Source: Reyranella sp. (GTDB lineage: Bacteria; Pseudomonadota; Alphaproteobacteria; Reyranellales; Reyranellaceae). Taken from it: DNA of 17,450 bases. Numbering within the stretch: position 1 is the first letter of the stretch; every line of letters begins with the position of its first letter. A model generated the notes under the pieces. The model made no database searches. It saw only the letters and a program-made list of their open reading frames with translations, and was not told the origin of the DNA. The stretch is from the NCBI GenBank assembly GCA_016780605.1, contig JADHLS010000020.1, forward strand, positions 1 through 17,450, in the 5' to 3' direction. A program made the translations under genes and the position numbers. Of the stretch, positions 8,977-16,461 are shown piece by piece.

Positions 8977-10197
8977 TTGATTACCAGTAGGCGTGGTTTC
9001 GTGAGTGGTGTTTCCGCCGCCGCCTTGCTCAGCGTATCGCGGTCGGCATTCGCCCAGAAGAAGTATGACGACGGAGCGACCGACAAGGAGATCAAGATCG
9101 GTCACTTCTGTCCCTACAGCGGGCCGGCCTCGGCCTATGGCGTGATCGGCCAGGCGCACCAGGTGTTCTGGAAGATGGTGAACGACACTGGCGGCATCAA
9201 CGGCCGCAAGGTCGTGTTCGTCACCCTCGACGACGGCTACTCGCCGCCGAAATCGGTCGAGGTGACGCGCCAGCTGGTCGAGCAGGACAAGGTGCTTTGC
9301 CTGTTCAACACGCTCGGCACGCCGACCAACACGGCGATCCACAAGTATGTCAACCAGAAGAAGGTGCCGCACCTCTTCGTCTCGACCGGCGCCTCGAAGT
9401 GGGGCAAGCCCAAGGAGTTCCCGTGGACGATGGGCTTCCAGCCCGACTACCACACCGAGGGCGTGATCTACGCCAAGCACGCACTGAAGAACACGCCCGA
9501 CGCCAAGGTCGCGGTGCTGATGCAGAACGACGACTACGGCAAGGACTACTTCGAGGGCTTCAAGGACGGCCTCGGCAAGGAAGCCGGCCGCATCGTGAAG
9601 CACGTGACCTACGAGGTGACCGACCCGACGGTCGACAGCCAGGTCATCCAGATGAAGGATTCCGGCGCCAACGTGTTCTTCAACATCTCGACGCCGAAGT
9701 TCGCCGCGCAGTCGATCCGCAAGGCGGCCGAGATCGGCTGGAAGCCGGTGCAATACCTCAACAACGTCTCGGCCTCGGTAGCCTCGGTCATGAAGCCGGC
9801 GGGCTTCGACAACGGACAAGGCATCCTGACCGCCGCCTACCTGAAGGATCCCACCGATCACCAGTGGGACAACGACGACGAGATGAAGATGTGGCGCGAG
9901 TACATGACCAAGTTCATGCCGCAGGCCAACCAGGCCGATGCCAACTACATCTTCGCCTACGCCGTCGCCACCATGATGCGCGAGACCCTGAAGAAGTGCG
10001 GCGACAACCTGACGCGCGAGAACGTCATGCGGCAGGCCGCCAACTTCCAGAACTTCCGCATCCCCTTGCTGCTGCCGGGCATCAACGTCTCGACCAGCCC
10101 GACCGACTTCTACCCGATCCAGGCCGTCCAGCTCTCGCGCTTCAAGGGCGAGACTTGGGAACTGTTCGGCGAGGTCATGCACGCAGAGAGCAGCTGA
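8977..10197 (+). CDS. Liv-type periplasmic solute-binding protein, paralogue 4 (SBP4)
   Basis: A HAAT-family binding protein of 406 residues. The start is TTG 8977, supported by GGAGG at 8967-8971 with five-base spacing and by the leader TSRRGFVSG (3-11) with cleavage AFA before Q27. It differs from the others at GHFCPYSGPASAYG, where FC replaces TN in the first cleft segment, at VSTGASKWG (others VATGASKWG) and at YVNQKKVPHLF. These changes fall in segments that contact ligand in LivJ/LivK-type structures, so altered specificity is plausible. It ends in HAESS rather than HAEST. Only 62 bases lie between the SBP3 terminator and the start, with no clear promoter. It is the last gene of the transport island and converges on the EF-hand gene at 10253. 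Confidence 0.93.
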   Translation: MITSRRGFVSGVSAAALLSVSRSAFAQKKYDDGATDKEIKIGHFCPYSGPASAYGVIGQAHQVFWKMVNDTGGINGRKVVFVTLDDGYSPPKSVEVTRQLVEQDKVLCLFNTLGTPTNTAIHKYVNQKKVPHLFVSTGASKWGKPKEFPWTMGFQPDYHTEGVIYAKHALKNTPDAKVAVLMQNDDYGKDYFEGFKDGLGKEAGRIVKHVTYEVTDPTVDSQVIQMKDSGANVFFNISTPKFAAQSIRKAAEIGWKPVQYLNNVSASVASVMKPAGFDNGQGILTAAYLKDPTDHQWDNDDEMKMWREYMTKFMPQANQADANYIFAYAVATMMRETLKKCGDNLTRENVMRQAANFQNFRIPLLLPGINVSTSPTDFYPIQAVQLSRFKGETWELFGEVMHAESS

Positions 10198-10206
10198 CGC
10201 CGTCCT

Positions 10207-10240
10207 CCGGTCGGAGTCGCGCACCGGCGACTCCGACCGG
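10207..10240. terminator. 14-bp perfect hairpin between convergent genes
   Basis: CCGGTCGGAGTCGC (10207-10220) pairs perfectly with GCGACTCCGACCGG (10227-10240) around a 6-base loop. It lies between the SBP4 stop and the stop of the minus-strand EF-hand gene. No T-tract follows on either strand, so it may be a Rho-assisted or bidirectional terminator, or a 3'-end protecting structure. Confidence 0.55.
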
Positions 10241-10252
10241 GCTGACGCGACC

Positions 10253-10744
10253 TTACTGCGCGGCTTGCGCCGGGCGATTGCGCTGCAGCGCCTGGCGGCA
10301 CTCAGCGGTGTCGGTCTTGCCATCCTTGTTGACGTCGCAGCGCGCGAAGTTGCGATCGGCCTGGGCCATGAACTCGGCGAGGCTGATGAAGCCGTCCTTG
10401 TCGGTATCCATGCGCTGGAAATAGGACGACTGGCGGCCGGCCTGGCGGTCGCTCGGCAGCACGCTGTTGCCGATGGCGGGCGTGCGCGCGAACAGCTCCT
10501 CCTGGGAGAGCTTGCCGTCGCGGTTGGTGTCGAGCTGCTTGAAGCGCGCCTCTTGGCCCGCCCGCCATTCGGCGAGATCGACCACGCCGTCCTTGTTGGT
10601 GTCGTAGCGCATGATGCCGCTGTTGGTGCGGCTGGGCTTCTCGGGACCGGCGGCGGGGGCCGGCGCCGGCGGATCGCCGGGGGCGGCCAGGACGGGGCTG
10701 GCAACGGCCAGGGCAGCAAGCGGGATGACCAGGAACTTCAGCAT
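10253..10744 (-). CDS. Small secreted four-EF-hand protein
   Basis: 163 residues from ATG 10744, preceded on the minus strand by AAAGGA. A Sec signal peptide covers 1-20 (LVIPLAALAVASPVLA, cleavage before APG), then a Pro/Ala linker. Four well-formed EF-hand loops follow: DTNKDGVVDLAE (48-59), DTNRDGKLSQEE (72-83), DTDKDGFISLAE (113-124) and DVNKDGKTDTAE (137-148). All keep D1, D/N3, D5, G6 and E12, so Ca2+ binding is well supported by family knowledge. Cys136 and Cys149 flank loop 4 directly and could form a disulfide in the periplasm. It resembles the larger EF-hand protein at the left edge in leader, Pro-rich linker and loop style. Function and partner are unknown. It stands alone on the minus strand and diverges from gor. 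Confidence 0.93.
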   Translation of the reverse strand: MLKFLVIPLAALAVASPVLAAPGDPPAPAPAAGPEKPSRTNSGIMRYDTNKDGVVDLAEWRAGQEARFKQLDTNRDGKLSQEELFARTPAIGNSVLPSDRQAGRQSSYFQRMDTDKDGFISLAEFMAQADRNFARCDVNKDGKTDTAECRQALQRNRPAQAAQ

Positions 10745-10797
10745 GGGGCATATCCTTTAGGTTGTATCAGGCCATGGTTACACACGCTCCATTGCCC

Positions 10798-10826
10798 TTA
10801 CCGCGCCGTTTAAGCGCCGATATAGT
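10798..10826 (+). promoter_or_regulatory. Candidate sigma-70-type promoter for gor
   Basis: TATAGT (10821-10826) matches the -10 consensus at five of six positions. TTACCG (10798-10803) is a weak -35 at 17-base spacing. Transcription would start near 10833, about 48 bases before the gor ATG. The octamer GATATAGT recurs upstream of the MFS gene at 16927-16934. Confidence 0.35.
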
Positions 10827-10880
10827 CCGACCCACGACCGAATTTGGGCGGTGTTTTGGTTTTGTTCTCAAGGTACTCCC

Positions 10881-12266
10881 ATGGCCTATGACTATGATCT
10901 GTTCGTGATTGGCGCCGGCTCGGGCGGCGTGCGGGCCTCGCGCATCGCCGCGGGCCATGGCGCGCGCGTCGGCATCTGCGAGGATTTCCGCGTCGGCGGC
11001 ACCTGCGTGATCCGCGGCTGTGTCCCCAAGAAGCTCCTGGTCTACGGCTCTAAGTTCGCGCACGAATTCGAGGATGCGGCGGCCTACGGCTGGACGCTTG
11101 CCGAGCCCAGCCATTCGTGGGCGACCCTGCGCGACAACGTCGCCAAGGAGGTCGATCGGCTGAACGGCGTCTACATCCGCCTGCTCGAGAGCGCGGGCGT
11201 GAAGCTGCACATGGGGCGCGGCCGGCTGATGGATCGTCATACCATTGAGATCGCCGGCAAGACGGTCACCGCTGACAAGATCCTGGTGGCGACCGGCGGC
11301 GCGCCCGTGGTGCCCGAGATCCCCGGCCGCGAGTTTGCCATCACCTCCAACGAGGCGTTCCACCTGCCGGAGCTGCCCAAGCGCATCACCATCGTCGGCG
11401 GCGGCTACATCGCGGTCGAGTTCGCCGGCATCTTCAACGGCTTGGGCAGCGAGGTCGATCTGGTGCTGCGGCGCGATCGCGTGCTGCGCGGCTTCGACGA
11501 GGAATGCCGCACCGCCGTGCATGACGCGCTGAAGGAGAGCGGCATCAAGATCCGCACCGAGATGCAGATCGCGCGCATCGAGGCCACCAATGGCAAAGCG
11601 CCGTTCACCGTGCACACGCAGTTGGGCGGCATGTTCGAGACCGAACTGGTGATGTATGCGACGGGCCGCGCGCCCAACACCAAGGGCATCGGGCTGGAGA
11701 AGGCGGGCGTGCAGCTCGACAAGGCGGGCGCGATCGCCGTCGACGAATGGTCCAAGACCACCGCCGACAACATCTGGGCGGTGGGCGACGTGACCGACCG
11801 CATCAACCTGACGCCGGTCGCGATCATGGAGGGCCACTGCTTCTCCGACACCGAGTTCGGGAGGAAGCCGCGCAAGCCCGACCATCGCGACGTGCCGTCG
11901 GCGGTGTTCTGCCAGCCCGAGCTCGCCAATGTCGGGCTGACGGAGGAGGAGGCCAAGATGCGCCTGGGCGAGGTGCGGGTCTTCACCTCGGCCTTCCGGC
12001 CGATGAAGTACACCTTGTCGGGTCGCCAGCAGCGCACCTTCATGAAGCTGATCGTCGAGGCGGCGACCGACAAGGTCGTGGGCGTGCACATGGTGGGCGA
12101 CGATGCCGCCGAGCTGATCCAGGGGCTCGCCGTCGCCGTGAAGGCGGGTGCCACCAAGGCGACGTTCGATGCCACCGTGGGCATCCATCCCACGGCCGGC
12201 GAGGAGTTCGTCACCATGCGCACGGCCCGTGTCGAGCCGGCCCCCAGCCGCAAGGCCGCGGAGTAG
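10881..12266 (+). CDS. gor: Glutathione-disulfide reductase
   Basis: A cytoplasmic FAD enzyme that reduces GSSG to GSH with NADPH; 461 residues. The FAD motif is GAGSGG (11-16). The redox-active disulfide is [13 protein letters not shown] with Cys42 and Cys47. The NADPH fold is [10 protein letters not shown] (171-180), with arginines at 197, 198 and 200 consistent with NADPH preference. The second FAD motif is near AVGDVT (300-305). The C-terminal catalytic pair is in HPTAGEE, His436 and Glu441. ATG 10881 is chosen because [13 protein letters not shown] is the usual N-terminus and AAGG lies about 8 bases upstream; an in-frame start at 10851 adds ten atypical residues. Other class I disulfide reductases, such as trypanothione- or mycothione-type enzymes, are less likely. 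It may be co-transcribed with aroG, 91 bases downstream. Confidence 0.95.
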   Translation: MAYDYDLFVIGAGSGGVRASRIAAGHGARVGICEDFRVGGTCVIRGCVPKKLLVYGSKFAHEFEDAAAYGWTLAEPSHSWATLRDNVAKEVDRLNGVYIRLLESAGVKLHMGRGRLMDRHTIEIAGKTVTADKILVATGGAPVVPEIPGREFAITSNEAFHLPELPKRITIVGGGYIAVEFAGIFNGLGSEVDLVLRRDRVLRGFDEECRTAVHDALKESGIKIRTEMQIARIEATNGKAPFTVHTQLGGMFETELVMYATGRAPNTKGIGLEKAGVQLDKAGAIAVDEWSKTTADNIWAVGDVTDRINLTPVAIMEGHCFSDTEFGRKPRKPDHRDVPSAVFCQPELANVGLTEEEAKMRLGEVRVFTSAFRPMKYTLSGRQQRTFMKLIVEAATDKVVGVHMVGDDAAELIQGLAVAVKAGATKATFDATVGIHPTAGEEFVTMRTARVEPAPSRKAAE

Positions 12267-12281
12267 GCTGCCGGCCGGCCG

Positions 12282-12308
12282 TTGGCTTTTATCCACGGCG
12301 CGTATAGG
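12282..12308 (+). promoter_or_regulatory. Weak candidate promoter in front of aroG
   Basis: TTGGCT (12282-12287) and TATAGG (12303-12308) are separated by 15 bases, shorter than optimal. If active, the transcript would begin just before the hairpin at 12319. This is a motif match only. Confidence 0.2.
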
Positions 12309-12318
12309 TTCACCGACC

Positions 12319-12336
12319 CCGGCGGCCCGCCGCCGG
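12319..12336 (+). other. GC hairpin just upstream of the aroG ribosome-binding site
   Basis: CCGGCGGC (12319-12326) and GCCGCCGG (12329-12336) are perfect inverted copies; sterically about seven pairs with a four-base loop. It lies eight bases before the AGGAGGAAGGAA SD, so it could affect translation of aroG. No T-tract follows, so it is not an intrinsic terminator. Confidence 0.35.
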
Positions 12337-12357
12337 CCGGGTGCAGGAGGAAGGAAA

Positions 12358-13794
12358 ATGACCGCGATTCAGGGCCCGTCGAAGACGGCCGCGAAAGCGC
12401 AGTCCCGCAGTTCGAGTGCCGCCGACTGGTCGCTGACCAGCTGGCGCAACCGGCCGGCCCAGCAGATGCCGGTGTATCCCGATGCCACGGTGCTGGCGGG
12501 CGCCGAGGCGCGCCTGCGCCGCTATCCGCCGCTGGTCTTTGCCGGCGAGGCGCGCAAGCTCAAGGCGGCGCTGGCCAAGGTGGCCGCGGGCGACGCCTTC
12601 CTGCTGCAGGGCGGCGACTGCGCCGAAAGCTTCGTCGATTTCAGCGCCAACAACATCCGCGACACGTTCCGCGTGCTGCTGCAGATGGCCGTCGTGCTGA
12701 CCTATGGCGCCGGCGTGCCCGTGGTGAAGGTGGGCCGCATGGCCGGCCAGTTCGCCAAGCCGCGCTCCTCGGACGTCGAGAAGATCGGCGACGTCCAGCT
12801 GCCGTCCTACCGCGGCGACAACGTCAACGGCTTCGAGTTCACGCCGGAGGCGCGGCAGCCCGATCCGGAGCGCATGGTGCAGGCCTACAACCAGTCGGCC
12901 GCGACGCTCAATCTCCTGCGCGCCTTCGCCCAGGGTGGCTATGCCGACCTGCACGAGGTCAATCGCTGGAACCTCGACTTCGTCAGGAACTCGCCGGCGT
13001 CGGATCGCTATCACGACCTCGCCGCGCGCCTCGACGAGACGCTGAACTTCATGGCGGCCTGTGGCCTGAACTCGATGACCACGCCGCAGATCGCCGAGAC
13101 GGATTTCTTCACCTGCCACGAGGGGCTGCTGCTGCAGTACGAGGAGGCGCTGACCCGCGTCGATTCGACCTCGGGCGACTGGTACGACTGCTCCGCTCAT
13201 CTTCTGTGGATCGGCGATCGCACGCGCCAGCCCGACGGTGCGCATGTCGAATTCTTCCGCGGCGTGCGCAATCCTCTGGGCTTCAAGGCCGGACCCTCGC
13301 TGTCGGTCGACGACTTCCTGCGTCTAAACGAGAGCCTGAACCCGGCCAACGAGCCCGGGCGCATCGTCGTCATCAGCCGCATGGGCGCGGGCAAGGTCGG
13401 CGACAAGCTGCCGGCGCTCCTGCGCGCGGCCAAGAAAGAAGGCTGCTCGGTGGTCTGGACGTGCGATCCCATGCACGGCAACACCGTGACGGCGGCCAAC
13501 GGCAAGAAGACCCGCCACTTCGACGCCATCCTGAGCGAGGTGAAGGACTTCTTCGCCGTGCACCGCGCCGAGGGCACCCATCCCGGCGGCGTGCATTTCG
13601 AGATGACCGGCCAGGAGGTCACCGAGTGCATCGGCGGCGCCACCGACATCACGGTCGACAATCTCAACGAGCGCTACGAGACGCAGTGCGATCCGCGCCT
13701 CAACGCCAGCCAGGCGCTGGAGCTCGCCTTCCTGCTCGCCGAGCAGTTGAAGTCCGAGCGCCTGTCAGTCGCCCGGGCGCGACCAGCCGTCTAG
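12358..13794 (+). CDS. aroG: Class II DAHP synthase (3-deoxy-7-phosphoheptulonate synthase)
   Basis: The first enzyme of the shikimate pathway, condensing phosphoenolpyruvate with erythrose 4-phosphate; cytoplasmic, metal dependent. 478 residues, close to the usual length of the plant/mycobacterial-type class II family. Diagnostic motifs are QGGDCAESF (84-92), [12 protein letters not shown] (126-137), [11 protein letters not shown] (252-262), [11 protein letters not shown] (281-291), [15 protein letters not shown] (300-314), CDPMHGNT (369-376) and CDPRLNA (444-450). Likely metal ligands, by analogy with the mycobacterial enzyme, are Cys88, His373, Glu415 and Asp445; all are present. ATG 12358 is chosen for the strong AGGAGGAAGGAA directly upstream; a longer in-frame reading back to 12148 overlaps gor. 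Lys345 in SRMGAGKVG is also conserved. pncB follows after 30 bases. Confidence 0.96.
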   Translation: MTAIQGPSKTAAKAQSRSSSAADWSLTSWRNRPAQQMPVYPDATVLAGAEARLRRYPPLVFAGEARKLKAALAKVAAGDAFLLQGGDCAESFVDFSANNIRDTFRVLLQMAVVLTYGAGVPVVKVGRMAGQFAKPRSSDVEKIGDVQLPSYRGDNVNGFEFTPEARQPDPERMVQAYNQSAATLNLLRAFAQGGYADLHEVNRWNLDFVRNSPASDRYHDLAARLDETLNFMAACGLNSMTTPQIAETDFFTCHEGLLLQYEEALTRVDSTSGDWYDCSAHLLWIGDRTRQPDGAHVEFFRGVRNPLGFKAGPSLSVDDFLRLNESLNPANEPGRIVVISRMGAGKVGDKLPALLRAAKKEGCSVVWTCDPMHGNTVTAANGKKTRHFDAILSEVKDFFAVHRAEGTHPGGVHFEMTGQEVTECIGGATDITVDNLNERYETQCDPRLNASQALELAFLLAEQLKSERLSVARARPAV

Positions 13795-13824
13795 CCGCGG
13801 CATGGTCGGGCCAGGGGAGGACCG

Positions 13825-14976
13825 ATGACGACGCATCCGACCGACCGCGAGATCGAGCGGTATACCGATCACTACTTCAATCGCTCGAAGCAGGTGATCG
13901 GCCGCTTCGGCGATGTCCGCGTGACCTACGCGATCTTCATGCGCCGGCCGGTGGTCTTCGCGCCGCGGCTCGCCTTGCAGTGGCTGGAGGAGCTCGGCCG
14001 CTCGCGCAACACCTCGGTCGATGTCGACCTGCGCTACGGCGAGGGCAAGTGGGTCGGCGCCGGCGAGCCGATGATGTACATCACCGGCTCCTTCTTCCAT
14101 CTGGTCGATCTCGAGACCATCTTCCTGCAGAAGCTCGGGCCGGCCTGCGTCGCCGCCTACAACGCCTGGACGATGTGCGCCGACATGCCGAAGTCGGCCT
14201 TCCTCGCCATGGATGCGCGGCACTGCGCAGGCCAGGAGATGGCCGAGATGATGGCCTATGCCGCGTCGGTCGGCTCGGCGCGGGCCAAGCGCAAGGTGGG
14301 CGCGGTGGGCTTCATCGGCAACGCCACGCATGCCACGGCGCATTTCTTCGGTCGCGACCAGGGGCTCGGCACCATGCCGCACGCCCTGATCGGTTATGCC
14401 GGCTCGACGTTGCGCGCGGCCGAGATGTATCACGAGACCTTCCCGGGCGAACCGATGACCGTGCTGGTCGACTACTTCGCCCGCGAGATCTCCGATTCCC
14501 TCGAAGTCTGCCGACGTTTCCCCGACCTCGCCGCCAAGGGACTGCTCTCGTTCCGCCTCGACACCACCGGCGGCCGCTATGTCGAAGGGCTCGATCCGGC
14601 GTCGTCCTATGCGGTTCTGGAGCGCTTCTCGCCCGAATCGATCCGTGGCTATCGCAGCGAGGAGGAGCTCCGCTTCCTCGTCGGTACCGGCGTGTCGGCG
14701 GCGGCGATCTTCCATCTGCGCGCCGAACTCGACCGTGCCGGCTTCGACAAGGTGAAGATCGTGGCCTCCTCGGGCTTCGGCCCGGCCAAGTGCCGGGTGA
14801 TGGCCGAGGCCAAGGCGCCGATCGACGTGGTCGGCTCGGGCTCGTTCCTGCCGTCGAATTGGACGGAGACCTATGCCACCGCCGACATCGTCGAGTACGA
14901 TGGCGAGAGGCGGGTGAAGATCGGACGCGAATTCCTACATCGCGGCAAGCCGAACGGCGCCGCCACGCCGCTGTAG
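13825..14976 (+). CDS. pncB: Nicotinate phosphoribosyltransferase
   Basis: An enzyme of NAD salvage (Preiss-Handler route) that joins nicotinate and PRPP to give nicotinate mononucleotide; cytoplasmic. 383 residues, a compact member of the family. Features are N-terminal TDHYFNRS (14-21), ARHCAGQEMAE (131-141) and GFIGNATHATA (162-172). GTMPHALIG (182-190) matches the conserved GTxxH.L region. DYFAREISDS, then RLDTTGG (244-250), VASSGFG (313-319) and VGSGSFLP (336-343) form the phosphoribosyl-binding strand ends. GGGGAGG lies 6 bases before ATG 13825. The cyclase gene starts 7 bases after its stop, so they are probably co-transcribed. A related phosphoribosyltransferase, such as one using nicotinamide, cannot be excluded, but the GTMPH segment favours nicotinate. 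Confidence 0.88.
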   Translation: MTTHPTDREIERYTDHYFNRSKQVIGRFGDVRVTYAIFMRRPVVFAPRLALQWLEELGRSRNTSVDVDLRYGEGKWVGAGEPMMYITGSFFHLVDLETIFLQKLGPACVAAYNAWTMCADMPKSAFLAMDARHCAGQEMAEMMAYAASVGSARAKRKVGAVGFIGNATHATAHFFGRDQGLGTMPHALIGYAGSTLRAAEMYHETFPGEPMTVLVDYFAREISDSLEVCRRFPDLAAKGLLSFRLDTTGGRYVEGLDPASSYAVLERFSPESIRGYRSEEELRFLVGTGVSAAAIFHLRAELDRAGFDKVKIVASSGFGPAKCRVMAEAKAPIDVVGSGSFLPSNWTETYATADIVEYDGERRVKIGREFLHRGKPNGAATPL

Positions 14977-14983
14977 CCCGCCG

Positions 14984-15796
14984 ATGGCCGACGACAGGGT
15001 GAAACGTCGGTTGACCACGGTCCTGTGCGCCGATGTGCACGGATATTCCCGCCTCATGGAGGCGGACGAGTCGGGAACGCTGGCGACGCTGCGCCGCCAC
15101 CGCACCGCCATGGCGGGGTTGATCGAACGCCACGACGGGCGGGTCGTGAACACCTGGGGCGATGCCGTCATCGCCGAGTTCGCGAGCGTCGTCGAGGCCG
15201 TGCAGTGCGCGGTCGAGATCCAGCAGGAAGTGTCCAGCCAGGACCCGGGCGCCACCCCGGCGCCCCACATGCGTTTTCGCATCGGCATCAACCTCGGCGA
15301 CGTGATGGTCGAGGGGGACGATATCTACGGCGATGGGGTCAACATCGCGGCGCGCCTGCAGGAGCTTGCCGAGCCCGGCGGCATCCTGGTCTCGGGTCCC
15401 GTCTACGACCAAGTGCACAACAAATTGTCCGTCGGCTTCGACCCTCTCGGTCAGCAGCAGATGAAGAACGTCGCTCCCGTGACCACCTATCGGGTCGCCA
15501 TTGGCGGCGATCCTGTCGAGCGGCGCGCCGTCGCCGGGGGCGAAAGTCACGCCTCCAGGGGCGATATCAGCCCGCCGCCATCGACGCCGATGGGCGCGGT
15601 CTTGCAATGGTTCTCGAACCTGCCGCGCGACGTCACGACGTTGCTGGTGATTGCCGCCTTTCTGGTCCTGATCAATGTTTTCACCGGCCTGCGCAGCGTC
15701 TGGTTCCACTGGCCGGTCGCCGCCTTGCTATTCATCGCCATCCTGCGAACGCTGCGCCGGCGCCGGCCCGACTCGGGCCGAAAGGAAGACCGTTGA
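14984..15796 (+). CDS. Class III adenylate/guanylate cyclase with C-terminal membrane pair
   Basis: A nucleotide cyclase making cAMP or a related cyclic nucleotide; 270 residues. The catalytic domain lies at the N-terminus (about 9-172). Metal-binding Asp17 (CADVHGYSRLM) and Asp60 (WGDAVIAEF) are present, as are transition-state residues Asn120 and Arg124 in GDGVNIAARLQ. Asp113 occupies one substrate-specifying position, but the usual Lys four residues before the second metal Asp is Asn56 (VVNTWGD). After a Gly/Ser/Pro linker (about 175-205) come two hydrophobic segments (about 216-235 and 240-256) and an Arg-rich end, so the enzyme is probably tethered to the inner membrane by its C-terminus, the reverse of the common layout. 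No sensor domain is visible. It begins 7 bases after pncB and ends 10 bases before the GST gene. Confidence 0.9.
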   Translation: MADDRVKRRLTTVLCADVHGYSRLMEADESGTLATLRRHRTAMAGLIERHDGRVVNTWGDAVIAEFASVVEAVQCAVEIQQEVSSQDPGATPAPHMRFRIGINLGDVMVEGDDIYGDGVNIAARLQELAEPGGILVSGPVYDQVHNKLSVGFDPLGQQQMKNVAPVTTYRVAIGGDPVERRAVAGGESHASRGDISPPPSTPMGAVLQWFSNLPRDVTTLLVIAAFLVLINVFTGLRSVWFHWPVAALLFIAILRTLRRRRPDSGRKEDR

Positions 15797-15806
15797 GGAG
15801 GAAATC

Positions 15807-16439
15807 ATGCTGAAGCTTTATTACGCCCCCGGCGCGTGCTCGACCGCGTCTCATATCGGCCTGGAGGAAAGCGGTGCCAAGTATGATTCGCAGCCGCTGG
15901 CCTTCGCCAAGAACGAGCAGAAGACGCCGGACTATCTCAAGATCAACCCGCGCGGCCGCGTGCCGGCGCTGGTGATCGACGAGGGCACGATCGTGGAGAA
16001 CACCGCCATCCTCGATTTCATCGCGTCGAAATATGCCCCGCAGCTGATGCCCAAGGATCCCGTACGGCGGGCGCGGGCGATCTCGCTGATGGCCTGGTTC
16101 TCCAACAACGTTCACCCGTCCTTCACCCACATCTCGCGGCCCGAGCGCTTCGCCACCGACACCAGGGTATTCGATCACCTGAAGGAAGTCGGCCGCAGCA
16201 ACTTCCACAATTGCCTGAAGGAGATCGACGGGATCATCGGCACCAAGCAATGGATCCTGGGCGACGAGTTCAGTGTGGTCGACGGCTACGCGCTCGTCTT
16301 CTACGGCTGGGGCAAGCGCATCGGCCTGCCGGTCGAGGAGCTCAAGAACTACACCGCCTGGAAGGACCGCATGCTGGCCCGGCCGGCGGTGCGGCGGGTG
16401 CTGGAGCGCGAGAACAACGTGCTGGTGGCGGCCGCCTAG
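15807..16439 (+). CDS. Beta-type glutathione S-transferase
   Basis: A cytoplasmic GST of 210 residues. The N-terminal thioredoxin-like domain begins MLKLYYAPGACSTASHIGLE, with Cys11 at the position of the catalytic cysteine of bacterial beta-class GSTs. The cis-Pro motif is RVPAL (Pro53) and the GSH gamma-glutamyl site is ENTAIL (Glu64, Thr66). The helical C-terminal domain (about 88-200) has FSVVDGYALVFYGWG, matching the conserved Asp of the N-capping motif. GAGGAGGAA directly precedes ATG 15807, while the frame upstream overlaps the cyclase, so this start is preferred. It is the last gene of the aroG-pncB-cyclase-GST run and, with gor upstream, suggests a glutathione-linked stress or detoxification role. 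The substrate is unknown. Confidence 0.92.
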   Translation: MLKLYYAPGACSTASHIGLEESGAKYDSQPLAFAKNEQKTPDYLKINPRGRVPALVIDEGTIVENTAILDFIASKYAPQLMPKDPVRRARAISLMAWFSNNVHPSFTHISRPERFATDTRVFDHLKEVGRSNFHNCLKEIDGIIGTKQWILGDEFSVVDGYALVFYGWGKRIGLPVEELKNYTAWKDRMLARPAVRRVLERENNVLVAAA

Positions 16440-16442
16440 TAG

Positions 16443-16461
16443 GTCGTCGCTAGCCGACGAC
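16443..16461. terminator. Possible bidirectional hairpin between convergent genes
   Basis: GTCGTCG (16443-16449) pairs with CGACGAC (16455-16461) around a CTAGC loop that contains the stop codon of the minus-strand gene. The GST stop lies just before it. No T-tract follows, so a terminator role is only a suggestion. Confidence 0.3.

Larger units (their letters stand above)
4928..10197 (+). repeat. Tandem array of four paralogous binding-protein genes
   Basis: Four genes of 406, 406, 409 and 406 codons lie head to tail and align along their full length. All share the RR leader, EIKIG..., PYSGPAS, LGTPxNTAIHKY, TGASKWG, PWTMG.QPDYHTE, QNDDYG, DPTVDSQ and a common end with LxRFKGExWELFG and MHAES. 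They clearly arose by repeated duplication. The inter-gene spacers differ in sequence except for the terminator cores. Confidence 0.95.

Noticed and set aside
4928..10197. Mobile element or integron-like cassette origin for the receptor array
   Set aside because: No transposase, integrase, terminal inverted repeats or target-site duplications were seen. The spacers share only terminator cores, so simple tandem duplication explains the array.
8920..10719. 599-codon minus-strand frame covering SBP4 and the EF-hand gene
   Set aside because: It overlaps the real EF-hand gene in another frame and runs antisense through SBP4; no family features are seen.
12282..15002. 906-codon plus-strand frame through aroG and pncB
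   Set aside because: It is out of frame with two enzymes that have all their motifs, and it encodes an Arg/Ala/Gly-rich sequence without domains.
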